64,000 nt of DNA from Caldibacillus thermoamylovorans (GTDB lineage: Bacteria; Bacillota; Bacilli; Bacillales; Caldibacillaceae): assembly GCF_000751775.1 (NCBI RefSeq), contig NZ_CCRF01000102.1, forward strand, positions 1 to 64,000. Reading direction: 5' to 3'. The notes under the pieces were generated by a model that made no database searches, had not been told where the DNA came from, and worked only from the letters and a program-made list of their open reading frames with translations. The position numbers and the translations under genes were made by a program. Shown in pieces: positions 48,630-57,208 of this stretch. Position 1 is the stretch's first letter. Each line of letters opens with the position of its first letter.

Positions 48630-48875
48630 TCGATCTGAAAAGTGCCTGTTACCACACTTTACTTGACCTCGACCATATAGTCAATGGGGACAGTGTATAT
48701 CGCACCAACCTGAAAACGCCATTGTCTCACTCTACTTAATCCCGATAATTTAAACCGGTCTATTCGCACCAAACGAAAACGCAGATTGCCTCACTCTATT
48801 TGATCCTGATTATTTAGTCAATTAAGATCGATATATCCTTCCGAACGAAAAACGCAGATTGCCTCACCCTACTTG
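48630..48875. repeat. Degenerate tandem repeat starting at the permease stop codon
   Basis: On the minus strand four units begin CAAGTAGGGTGAGGCAATCT, CAAATAGAGTGAGGCAATCT, TAAGTAGAGTGAGACAATGG and CAAGTAAAGTGTGGTAACAG, spaced about 65-75 bp. The first unit contains the last Lys codon and TAG stop of the permease gene. Similarity falls with distance from the gene. Confidence 0.8.
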
Positions 48876-49702
48876 ACCGCTCCTTCTGCTATCCCTTTAA
48901 TTATATATTTTTGGGCAAATACATAGAAGACGACAACCGGTATAATTGTCAATACAAGTCCGGCCATTGCCTGGTTCCATTGGATCGTGAATTCGCCAAA
49001 GAAATAGAAGGTGGACAACGGAATCGTTCTTAACTCTTTTTGTGTCAACACTAAGGAGGGCAGCAAATAGTCGTTCCAAATACTAATAACATTTAAAATC
49101 ATAACTGTCACGGTAATTGGTTTCAACATCGGGAAAATAATCCGCCAAAAAATACCGAATTTTGAAGCTCCGTCTATCATTGCCGCCTCTTCCAATGAAA
49201 GCGGGATCGACTTAATAAATCCGTGATAAAGAAAAACGGCCATACTTGTATTAAAACCGATATTCATAAAAATCAGACCGCCGCGGGTATTTAACATCGG
49301 AATTCCGGTAGTTTTCATAATCCAGTTCATTTCCTGCATTAGCGGCATCATGATGGTTTGGAAAGGAATAAGCATCGTTGCAATAAAAGTCATAAAAATA
49401 ATTTTGCTTATTCGATTATTCGTTCTTGCCAACATCCATGCAGTCATCGATGATAAAATGACGATAAAAATAACAGAAACGACAGTAATAAATAGTGAAT
49501 TTCCAAAGGCATTTAAAAAATTCATTTTTTCAATCGCCGCTATATAATATTGGAATGAGAAATCTTTCGGCAAAGCCAAGACATTCTCATATAATTCCTG
49601 CCGGTTTTTAAACGAATTGACGAGCATGATATAGATAGGAGAAAGGTAGAAAATCGCCACAATTAAAAGCAGTATTTCTTTAATGACTTTGCTTTTTTTC
49701 AT
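48869..49702 (-). CDS. Carbohydrate ABC transporter permease (MalG/CUT1 type)
   Basis: 277 residues, six transmembrane helices, with the EAA loop EEAAMIDGASKFGIFWRIIF that contacts the ATPase, and the C-terminal QKYIIKGIAEGAVK typical of MalG-like subunits. Its ATG overlaps the stop of the preceding permease by one base. Partners are the two upstream genes; no ATPase is encoded here, so a shared MsmX-type ATPase is inferred. Confidence 0.93.
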   Translation of the reverse strand: MKKSKVIKEILLLIVAIFYLSPIYIMLVNSFKNRQELYENVLALPKDFSFQYYIAAIEKMNFLNAFGNSLFITVVSVIFIVILSSMTAWMLARTNNRISKIIFMTFIATMLIPFQTIMMPLMQEMNWIMKTTGIPMLNTRGGLIFMNIGFNTSMAVFLYHGFIKSIPLSLEEAAMIDGASKFGIFWRIIFPMLKPITVTVMILNVISIWNDYLLPSLVLTQKELRTIPLSTFYFFGEFTIQWNQAMAGLVLTIIPVVVFYVFAQKYIIKGIAEGAVK

Positions 49703-50577
49703 TACATTTCTACCTCCCGTTTTTTTGTAAAATATACTTGTGTTAATGAAATAACTGCGACAATTAAGAAGAAGACGATTGCCTTTGCTTGCCCGTATCC
49801 GTAATTACTGTAACCGAAAATTTCATTATAAATATTCAGAGCAAACATTTCTGTAGAATTGATCGGACCTCCACCTGTTAAAGAAAGGTTGACATCATAA
49901 ATTTTAAACGCAAAGGATAAAGTCAGGAACAGACAGATCGTGATGGAAGGCATGAGCAGTGGCAGCACAATTTTCCTTAACCGTTGCCAATAGTTAGCCC
50001 CGTCAATTTTTGCAGCCTCCATTAATTCATACGGAATATTTTCAATCCCTGCTATATAGACAATCATCATATATCCGGCCATTTGCCAAGTAAATACAAG
50101 GACAATTGCGTATAAAGCATAATCCGGACTCATCAGCCAATTGTAAAAGACAGATTCGAACCCGGTTACTTTGCCAATAATAGAAAAAGCATCGGAGAAA
50201 ATAAAGCTCCAAATGTAACCTAAAATTAATCCGCCGATTAAATTCGGCATAAAAACCATCGTTCGGGCCGATTTCGCTGTTCGTAAAGTTGACGTAACAA
50301 TTAAAGCAAACGTTAATCCAAGAACATTAACTGAAATAAGTGCTAAAAAGGTAAACTTTATTGTCACCCACGCTGAGTGACGAAACCGTTCATCTTCCAT
50401 TAGTTTAAGAAAGTTATCAAAACCGACAAATTCTTTTGCATTTGCAGCAATGCCATCCCAATCGAAAAAGGCATAATAGATACCACTAATAAAGGGAATA
50501 ATCACAACAATGGTAAAAATAAAGATTGTGGGAAAGGTAAATAATGCAAACCAAAATCGGTTTTTTGTTTTTGACAC
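49702..50577 (-). CDS. Carbohydrate ABC transporter permease (MalF/CUT1 type)
   Basis: 291 residues, six transmembrane helices, EAA loop MEAAKIDGANYWQRLRKIVL and the conserved LSLTGGGPINSTEM near the C-terminus. Start is GTG at 50577 with GAGGGG upstream. It forms the translocation pore with the MalG-type subunit. Confidence 0.93.
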   Translation of the reverse strand: MSKTKNRFWFALFTFPTIFIFTIVVIIPFISGIYYAFFDWDGIAANAKEFVGFDNFLKLMEDERFRHSAWVTIKFTFLALISVNVLGLTFALIVTSTLRTAKSARTMVFMPNLIGGLILGYIWSFIFSDAFSIIGKVTGFESVFYNWLMSPDYALYAIVLVFTWQMAGYMMIVYIAGIENIPYELMEAAKIDGANYWQRLRKIVLPLLMPSITICLFLTLSFAFKIYDVNLSLTGGGPINSTEMFALNIYNEIFGYSNYGYGQAKAIVFFLIVAVISLTQVYFTKKREVEM

Positions 50578-50584
50578 AATCTAT

Positions 50585-50808
50585 TCCCCTCTTCCATACT
50601 TATTTGAACATCATTATCATTTAAAAAGTTGGATATTTTGGACGAGTAGCCTGTTCGGTAGCTCATCCGTCTTATTTATATATTATCATTATAAATTTGG
50701 ACGCATTGGATAAGTTGCATATTGGGTAGATCATCCAATTTATTGAACAAGTAGCAATTGCTAGCTCATCCATCCTATTTGAACATCATTACCATTCATT
50801 AAAAAGTC
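50585..50808. repeat. Degenerate repeats between the binding-protein and permease genes
   Basis: On the minus strand ACTTTTTAA(A)TGA-TAATGATGTTCAAATA with (A/G)TGGA(T)GAGC recurs near 50800, 50680 and 50640-50595 with a period of roughly 100 bp; the last unit abuts the permease ribosome-binding site. Confidence 0.6.
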
Positions 50809-50840
50809 GGACGCGCCGATCAAATGAAATCGGCGAGTCC
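50803..50840 (-). terminator. Intercistronic hairpin after the binding-protein gene
   Basis: Arms GGACGCGCCGAT (50809-50820) and ATCGGCGAGTCC (50829-50840), one mismatch, then GACTTTTTAATG on the minus strand. Such hairpins often attenuate permease expression or protect binding-protein mRNA. Confidence 0.7.
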
Positions 50841-50864
50841 CAAAGTATTTATTCATTACTGCAC

Positions 50865-52124
50865 TTATTTAATTGCATTTTGGAACGCATTATCCAAACT
50901 CTTAATAAACTGATCCCCGGTTATATCTTTATTTAAGAAAAATTGTTGTGTCGCCGGTGTGAAATCATTAACGATCAAGTTTGGCGGATAATAGCTATGT
51001 GACCACGGAATTGTTTCACCGCTATTGGAAGCTTCCAACACCGCTTGCGATAACGGATCAAGATTGTTAGCTTCAATATTGGTCATGGCCGGAACAAAAC
51101 CAAATTCTTCAACAATATATTTTTGACCTGTTTCGCTGGAGACCATCCAATTTAAGAAGTCGACAGCTGCCTGTACTTCTGCATCATCCTTCGTTCCATT
51201 TACAGCCCAATAAGCACCGACACCAACCGCTAATTTATCATTTCCGGCTAACGGGAACGGCATCATCCCAACTTCAAAATCCAAATCATAATCAGCAAGC
51301 ATAGTTGCTGCCCAGTTTCCTTGATGAATCATAGCCGTTTTACCGCTTGCAAAATCACCTATTTCTTCATCATATGTTACATCCAATGGACTATTGGAAT
51401 ATTCACGAATTGCTTCCATAAATTTACCGAATTCTTTAAACTCAGGTGTTTCAGCCATTGTAACATCGCCGGCTTCCATTTTATCAATAAAAGCATAATT
51501 ATCTTCTTGAAGTGAGAATGGATAGTTACTCATATGCCCAATTAAGAAATATGCTTCTTGTGACAGCCCGAATGGATTAATTCCTTGTTTTTTCAAATTT
51601 TGTAAAGTACTTACAAAGGAATCGTAATCTTTTACATCCTCAGGTTTCACTAAATCTTTATTGTACACAATTCCAAACCCTTCAACGCCATATGGAAGAC
51701 CAACAACTTTATCATCCATCTTCAATTCCATTTTCGGTGCAATATTTGGTACAAACTCAGCATCACTTAAATCAGCCACATATGATTTTAGTTTTTGCGC
51801 CTGTCTGAGACCTTCCAAAGTAAAAATTGACGGACCTTGATCGCTGTTCAATTTAATTTGTAATTGTTGAAAATAATCATCACCGGTCGTTCCCCAAATT
51901 TCCACTTTTACACCGGTTTCTTTTTCGTATTCTTTTGCGAGTGCTTCCAGTTGATCTGAAATTTCTACTTTACTTTGGAAAATGGTGATCTTTTTCCCTC
52001 CGCCATCATCCCCTGAATTTTCTTTCTTTGCTTTTCCATCGTTTCCACCACCACAAGCTGTTAAGACCAGCGATATAACAACCATTAACAAAAAGGCAAG
52101 CCAAGATTTCTTTCTGAATTTCAT
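50865..52124 (-). CDS. Sugar-binding lipoprotein of the ABC transporter
   Basis: 419 residues, extracellular solute-binding protein family 1. Signal peptide with lipobox LTAC (Cys24), followed by a Gly/Lys-rich linker, then the mature domain (KITIFQSKVEISDQLEALAK ... PFPLAGNDKLAVGVGAYWAV ... AVDFLNWMVSSETGQKYI). ATG with GGGGGAA upstream. 55 bp after the GH65 gene, so the likely cargo is the alpha-glucoside that GH65 enzyme phosphorolyses. Confidence 0.93.
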   Translation of the reverse strand: MKFRKKSWLAFLLMVVISLVLTACGGGNDGKAKKENSGDDGGGKKITIFQSKVEISDQLEALAKEYEKETGVKVEIWGTTGDDYFQQLQIKLNSDQGPSIFTLEGLRQAQKLKSYVADLSDAEFVPNIAPKMELKMDDKVVGLPYGVEGFGIVYNKDLVKPEDVKDYDSFVSTLQNLKKQGINPFGLSQEAYFLIGHMSNYPFSLQEDNYAFIDKMEAGDVTMAETPEFKEFGKFMEAIREYSNSPLDVTYDEEIGDFASGKTAMIHQGNWAATMLADYDLDFEVGMMPFPLAGNDKLAVGVGAYWAVNGTKDDAEVQAAVDFLNWMVSSETGQKYIVEEFGFVPAMTNIEANNLDPLSQAVLEASNSGETIPWSHSYYPPNLIVNDFTPATQQFFLNKDITGDQFIKSLDNAFQNAIK

Positions 52125-52179
52125 TATTGGTTCCCCCTCTTTTTTATCAGTTTATTTATTAAAACCATTTATGAAATGG

Positions 52180-54480
52180 TTATAACCTGACTCCACTTTC
52201 TTTCTTCGTCATTGGAACGATTAAACTTGATTGTTCACTTACCTGATATGTTTTACTGTAAACAGAAACTTTCAATGGATTTCCACTGATTTCAATGACG
52301 ATACGCTCTTTTTCAACTTTCAAATGAATCGCCCTTCCACAATATTGGAGTGAACATTCGTATCCTTCCCACTTATTGGGTAAAGCCGGGTTAAAATGAA
52401 GACCATCTTCTTTTATTCTAATACCTGCAAAGCCAAATACGATGGCTAACCACGTACCGCCCATATTAGCCAGATGAAGACCGTCTTTTGTGTTTCCATG
52501 AGTGTTGTCCAAATCAAGTCGGGCCGTTTCAATAAAGTATTGATAGGCTTTTTCAATGTCACCTATTTTCGCTCCCATAATGCTAAAGATACAAGATGAA
52601 AGCGAAGAATCATGGGTCGTTATTCCTTCATAGTAAAAATATGAATTTGTCATTGTTTCTTCGGTTACTTCATCTTCTAAAAGAAAATGGGCTAAAACCG
52701 TATCCGCCTGTTTGCATACTTGATACCGATATAAAGTTAACGGATGATAATGCAGCAGTAACGGATAATGATCCTTTGGTGTATGTTCAAAATCCCAAAC
52801 CGCCTTTTGTAAAAACGTGTCGTCTTGCGGATTGATTTTTAATTGCTCATCATAAGGTAAAAACATTTTTTTTGCCGCTTCTTGCCACATGTCCGGCTCA
52901 TCGTTCTCTAACTGAATTTTTTCTTTTAGTTCTGCCAGTAACTCCGGCGCATCTTTTTCCAGCTTTTTAAATGCCTTTACCGCCCATTTCAAATTGTACT
53001 TAGCCATCACATTCGTATAGTAATTGTTATTGACAATGGCCGTATATTCATCCGGACCGGTAACCGCATCGATTTTAAACTGCCCCCCGGTAAAATGACC
53101 GACTTCCAACCAAAGTCTGGCTGTTTCAAATAACAATTCGGCAGCGTACGAACGAAAGAACGCTTCATCCTTTGTCGCTAAGTAATATTGCACAAATCCG
53201 TAGGCGATATCGGCACTTATATGGTATTGGGCAGTTCCGGCGGGAAAATAGGATGAACATTCTCCACCGGCAATCGTCCGCCACGGAAATAAAGCGCCTT
53301 TTCGATGACCCATTTCTTTTGCACGCTTTCTCGCATGATCCAAAATGGAATAACGATACAAGAGCAACTGCTTGGCAATTTCCGGTTTGGTCATAATAAA
53401 GACGGGAAGCATATAAATTTCTGTATCCCAGAAATAATGACCTTCATACCCTTCTCCGGACAAACCTTTCGCGGCAATATTTGAAAGCGGATCTCGCCCG
53501 GCCGACTGAAGCAGATGATAAAGATTAAAGCGGATTCCTTCCTGGACTTTATCATCCCCATGAATAACGATATCGGCATGGTTCCAAAATTTTTGTACAT
53601 AATCAATTTGTTCGCTAAGTAATTCTTCAAAAGTTACGGTCTTTAATTGATTTTGAAGATCTATGCCCTTTTCGCTAAGATTTTCACCATGTCTGCGTGT
53701 GTCAACATAAATATTTCGTTTTTCCACTGTTCTTGGTTTGTCAAGGAAAAATTCAATTGTTGTTTCAACGGATTGGTCCCTCACCTGATCGGTTCGTGTT
53801 CCCTCAACATATTGATAAGATGTAATACAGGCTGTTTGTAACCCGGAATTTGTTGTTTGATTGACAACAACCGCATACTCTCCAACCATTTTCGATTCGA
53901 TTGTAGTCAGTAATTTTCCATGCCCGGACCCTACACGAGGATCATTTTCATTGACATAATTTTTGACATCCCCATTGACAGTAGAGACTATTTTTACCTT
54001 ACCAAAAAAATTAATCGGTTCAATTTTTATTTGTATAGAAAACAGCTCTTTCTTCTCGAAGGAGACAAATCTACGAAAATATAATTTCAGCTCTTTTCCT
54101 TTGGGCGAGCACCAATGAATCAAACGTTCCGTATAGCCTTTGTCAAGTTGCAGCTTTCGTTCATATGCCTTTACTTCACCGGTAAACAGATTGAAAGGTT
54201 CTTCATCTGTACCTAACAAAATATTCACTTGCCCGGCATCGATCACATTGACAATTTTTTGCTGGGATGAGGGAAAGCCATACAGTTTTTCCCCGTAAGG
54301 AATCTCAGTAATATCATAGAAAGCATTGATATAAGTTCCTTTGATCGTAGGGTCCGTTTCCCGATAACCTTCTTCAAAATTTCCCCTGACGCCTAAATAT
54401 CCATTGGCTAATGAAAATAAACTTTCTTCAACTATTAACCGTTCGGGATTAATTGATTGACTCTTTATTGTCCAAGTCAT
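52180..54480 (-). CDS. GH65 alpha-glucoside phosphorylase (maltose/kojibiose/trehalose type)
   Basis: Inverting phosphorylase releasing beta-glucose 1-phosphate from an alpha-glucoside inside the cell. 766 residues: N-terminal beta-sandwich, (alpha/alpha)6 barrel with GEGYEGHYFWDTEIYMLPVF and catalytic Glu in VTGPDEYTAIVNNNYYT, phosphate-binding region TTHDSSLSSCIF and HGNTKDGLHLANMGGTW, and a C-terminal beta domain. Which disaccharide is used (maltose, kojibiose, nigerose, trehalose) cannot be read from these motifs alone. No beta-phosphoglucomutase gene is nearby, though one is usual. First gene of the operon. Confidence 0.92.
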   Translation of the reverse strand: MTWTIKSQSINPERLIVEESLFSLANGYLGVRGNFEEGYRETDPTIKGTYINAFYDITEIPYGEKLYGFPSSQQKIVNVIDAGQVNILLGTDEEPFNLFTGEVKAYERKLQLDKGYTERLIHWCSPKGKELKLYFRRFVSFEKKELFSIQIKIEPINFFGKVKIVSTVNGDVKNYVNENDPRVGSGHGKLLTTIESKMVGEYAVVVNQTTNSGLQTACITSYQYVEGTRTDQVRDQSVETTIEFFLDKPRTVEKRNIYVDTRRHGENLSEKGIDLQNQLKTVTFEELLSEQIDYVQKFWNHADIVIHGDDKVQEGIRFNLYHLLQSAGRDPLSNIAAKGLSGEGYEGHYFWDTEIYMLPVFIMTKPEIAKQLLLYRYSILDHARKRAKEMGHRKGALFPWRTIAGGECSSYFPAGTAQYHISADIAYGFVQYYLATKDEAFFRSYAAELLFETARLWLEVGHFTGGQFKIDAVTGPDEYTAIVNNNYYTNVMAKYNLKWAVKAFKKLEKDAPELLAELKEKIQLENDEPDMWQEAAKKMFLPYDEQLKINPQDDTFLQKAVWDFEHTPKDHYPLLLHYHPLTLYRYQVCKQADTVLAHFLLEDEVTEETMTNSYFYYEGITTHDSSLSSCIFSIMGAKIGDIEKAYQYFIETARLDLDNTHGNTKDGLHLANMGGTWLAIVFGFAGIRIKEDGLHFNPALPNKWEGYECSLQYCGRAIHLKVEKERIVIEISGNPLKVSVYSKTYQVSEQSSLIVPMTKKESGVRL

Positions 54481-54553
54481 GCCAAAACACTCCGATGTTC
54501 ATTTTTGTTAAGAATTTATATACTGCAATCTGTTACATTTTCTGTGATTCTAT

Positions 54554-54586
54554 TTGTATTCTAGGATGAAATCGTTTACAATTATA
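54554..54586. promoter_or_regulatory. Divergent promoters of the GH65 operon and araC gene with a central cre site
   Basis: cre TGAAATCGTTTACA (54567-54580) is a perfect match to TGWNANCGNTNWCA. On the minus strand TATAAT lies at 54581-54586 (with TTAACA 18 nt upstream), so the cre covers the GH65 start point. On the plus strand TTGTAT (54554-54559), 17 nt, TACAAT (54577-54582) would drive the regulator, with the cre overlapping its spacer and -10. Confidence 0.82.
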
Positions 54587-54632
54587 TTAAGTTTTTTAGG
54601 ATTTTGTTAATATTTTTAGGAAATTAGGTGGT

Positions 54633-55382
54633 ATGATGGATGCCTCCCTACAAAAGAAAATTGTCAAACAATATTACAAAGCAAGAATTGAAAACCAAAA
54701 AAACGAATACTTACATCCCTCCTATCAACTTGAACAAAAACTAATTACTGCGATTAAGTTGGGGAATGAGAAGGAAGCCATCAGTACATTAAAGGAAATT
54801 AACAAACAAAAACGTGCAAAATTGGCGAATAACACCCTCCGATCGTTAAAAAATTCTTTAATCGGTTCTTGTACAATTTTTACACGAGCTGCCATCCAGG
54901 GCGGGCTTCATCCGGAAAGTGCCTACAATTTAAGTGATGTTCTCATTCAAGAAATCGAGAGTATGGATGATCCTGCTAAGCTTGAAGAGTTTGAAATAAA
55001 TATGATCTATACTTTTATTCGGGAATTAAAAAATGAACAATTACCAAAGTACACCAATATTGTTATGCAGACAATTTCGTATATTCATGAACATATTCTT
55101 CATGAGCTTTCTTTAGAAAAAATTGCAAAGGATTTATATATTCATCCAAGCTACCTTTCTAATATTTTTAAGAAGGAGACCGGGACAACAGTTAGCAATT
55201 ATATTAATCAAAAGAAAATTGAGGAATCCAAATACTTCCTGTTGCATTCCGAACTATCAATCTCTGATATTTCAAACCTTTTCCGTTTTTGCAATCAAAG
55301 TTATTACACCGCCTTATTTAAAAAATATACCGGTGTCACCCCAAAAGACTTTCGTGAGCTTAATCATCAAAATGAATCGTAA
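54633..55382 (+). CDS. AraC-family transcriptional regulator of the GH65 operon
   Basis: 249 residues with a C-terminal double helix-turn-helix (LSLEKIAKDLYIHPSYLSNI ... ISDISNLFRFCNQSYYTALF and KKYTGVTPKDFRE). The N-terminal 145 residues are helical and lack a cupin; they resemble the middle segment of YesN/YesS-type regulators. Two ATGs (54633, 54636) are close to a GGTGG site. Transcribed divergently from the GH65 operon, its likely target. Confidence 0.88.
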   Translation: MMDASLQKKIVKQYYKARIENQKNEYLHPSYQLEQKLITAIKLGNEKEAISTLKEINKQKRAKLANNTLRSLKNSLIGSCTIFTRAAIQGGLHPESAYNLSDVLIQEIESMDDPAKLEEFEINMIYTFIRELKNEQLPKYTNIVMQTISYIHEHILHELSLEKIAKDLYIHPSYLSNIFKKETGTTVSNYINQKKIEESKYFLLHSELSISDISNLFRFCNQSYYTALFKKYTGVTPKDFRELNHQNES

Positions 55383-55690
55383 TTAAAGGGTTTGGACTTG
55401 TCTGGCTATCCGACATCGGCAAGCTGTTGACTTGATCGGTGCAACTGACTATCGATCCGAAATCTACCGGGAATTCTAATAGAGAGCAAGTGTTTTTACT
55501 TGATAACCTACTCGATACCGGCAGCCTATTCAGTTGACCGGTGCAACTGACAACCGATCCGAACACTACAGGGAATTCTAATAGAGAGCAAGTGTTTTTA
55601 CTTGATAACCAACTCGATATCGGCAGCCTATTCAGTTGACCGGTGCAACTGTAACGGGTTTTGACTTGACAGACGATTCGACATTTAAGG
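55383..55690. repeat. 102-bp tandem repeat after the araC gene
   Basis: GAATTCTAATAGAGAGCAAG occurs at 55471 and 55573, and CGGCAGCCTATTCAGTTGAC at about 55519 and 55621, giving a 102-bp period over about 2.5 units. A further diverged element, GGGTTTGGACTTG after the araC stop, recurs as GGGTTTTGACTTG near 55657. Each unit includes a CAAGTG/CACTTG-like hairpin. The rest of the 560-bp gap up to 55942 has no gene. Confidence 0.85.
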
Positions 55691-55942
55691 GCTTGGCGTT
55701 AAGCGAATAAGATAGGCAGAACAGTTCATATAACTTGTTGAAAATATGAGCTCCGCCGGCGATTAAATAAAGTGGGAAAACGCCCTGCTACTGCAGACGC
55801 ATGTTTTCGTTTGCACATCATTGAGCATTTTTATAGAAATGCATTATCGGCACTTGACTCTATGAAACATGTATCATGCTTTTTTTCACTTCTTTTTGTA
55901 AAATAAATATATTATAGTGGTTCTTATAGGAGGTTTATCGGA

Positions 55943-56290
55943 ATGCAAGCCATTGAAAAATCGGAAGTACAAAAACTTATCGATCAATTTTTGAATGAAG
56001 ATGTTTATATCCATATAGAAACGACAAATGGCGCTTATGCCACCCATAATGATCCATCCTTTTTCAATGCAAGTGCGTTTATCCGAAATGCACGAATTCG
56101 TTATGAGCGGGGGAATATTACTGGTGACGGGCCGTTCCGAGTTGGTTTGAAAATGGAACTTGGCTGGATTTACGGGGAAGGTCTGACCCATTATGAATTA
56201 GATGAACAAGGTCGGCTGTTGATGGCAGGACTTGACCATACCGGAAAATTAGCGATTGCGTTTGAAATTAGCCGGACACCTTTTGAGTAA
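55943..56290 (+). CDS. yojF: DUF1806 protein YojF
   Basis: 115 residues starting MQAIEKSEVQKLIDQFLNED, with ETTNGAYATHNDP and FRVGLKMELGWIYGEGLTHY, matching B. subtilis YojF. yojF-bshB2 is a conserved pair; YojF is presumed linked to bacillithiol metabolism but its activity is not known. ATG with GGAGG upstream. Confidence 0.9.
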   Translation: MQAIEKSEVQKLIDQFLNEDVYIHIETTNGAYATHNDPSFFNASAFIRNARIRYERGNITGDGPFRVGLKMELGWIYGEGLTHYELDEQGRLLMAGLDHTGKLAIAFEISRTPFE

Positions 56291-56301
56291 AAAATGTTGC
56301 G

Positions 56302-56440
56302 CTAAATTTTTGAAACAGGCGTACAAACTTATTGAAAGAAGGATTTTGATTTTTTAAAAAAAGAGCATTAAATTTTTGAAAGAAAGGTTTTGACTTTTTG
56401 AAGGGGAACGCTAACCTGCTCTAACTTCTTGAAAGGAGAA
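56302..56440. repeat. Degenerate repeat containing the bshB2 ribosome-binding site
   Basis: Three units of the form GC(G/A)CTAA(A)TTTTTGAAA followed by an AAGG/GGAG tract: around 56302, 56366 and 56419. The last one, CTAACTTCTTGAAAGGAG, provides the bshB2 ribosome-binding site; the others place SD-like GAAAGAAGG and GAAAGAAAGG upstream with no start codon. Confidence 0.6.
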
Positions 56441-56446
56441 TGATCG

Positions 56447-57121
56447 ATGATTGAAAATGAAAGACATGTCCTAGTCGTATTCCCTCATCCGGACGATGAA
56501 GCATTTGGCGTATCAGGTACGATTGCTTCTTTTGTCAAGCAAGGGACACCGGTAACGTATGCTTGTTTAACGCTGGGTGAAATGGGGCGAAACCTTGGAA
56601 ACCCTCCCTTTGCCACCAGGGAATCATTGCCAAAAATTAGGAAAACCGAATTACAAAACTCGGCAAAAGCAATGGGTGTAAAAGATCTCCGAATGCTTGG
56701 TTTGCGTGATAAAACCGTTGAATTTGAAGATGAGGAAAAACTGGCTGACCTGATTTCCGAAATGATTGACGAATTAAACCCAAGCTTAATCATAACTTTT
56801 TATCCGGGTTATTCGGTTCATCCGGATCATGAGGCAACCGGTCGGGCCGTCGTTCGTGCTGTGAGCCGCATTGCGAAAGAGGAACGCCCGAAACTTTACT
56901 GTGTCGCTTTTTCCAATAATTGTGAGGAAGAGTTAGGCAAACCGGATATTATCCATGATGTCTCGCAAGCAGCTAAGGAAAAACTGGGCGCTATCCAAGC
57001 ACACAAAACTCAAACAGCTTTCTTTTACGATAATATGGCAAAAAGATTGGAAGCAAAAGACCCGGATGCTTTAAAATGGTTGCAATATGAACGGTTTTGG
57101 ACTTATAAGTGGAATGATTGA
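56447..57121 (+). CDS. bshB2: Bacillithiol biosynthesis deacetylase BshB2
   Basis: Zinc hydrolase of the LmbE/PIG-L family that deacetylates GlcNAc-malate to GlcN-malate in bacillithiol synthesis. 224 residues with metal motif VVFPHPDDEAFG (His12, Asp-Asp), GEMGRNLG and the third ligand in YSVHPDHEATGR. ATG follows AAAGGAG. Orthologue of B. subtilis YojG. Confidence 0.95.
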   Translation: MIENERHVLVVFPHPDDEAFGVSGTIASFVKQGTPVTYACLTLGEMGRNLGNPPFATRESLPKIRKTELQNSAKAMGVKDLRMLGLRDKTVEFEDEEKLADLISEMIDELNPSLIITFYPGYSVHPDHEATGRAVVRAVSRIAKEERPKLYCVAFSNNCEEELGKPDIIHDVSQAAKEKLGAIQAHKTQTAFFYDNMAKRLEAKDPDALKWLQYERFWTYKWND

Positions 57122-57208
57122 ATTTCTAACGGATTTCATGGGAGTTTGTTTTGCAATGCGAAACAAACCACACTCGTCGGCAAAGTTGTGCTTTTCTCGG
57201 CCCAAGAT

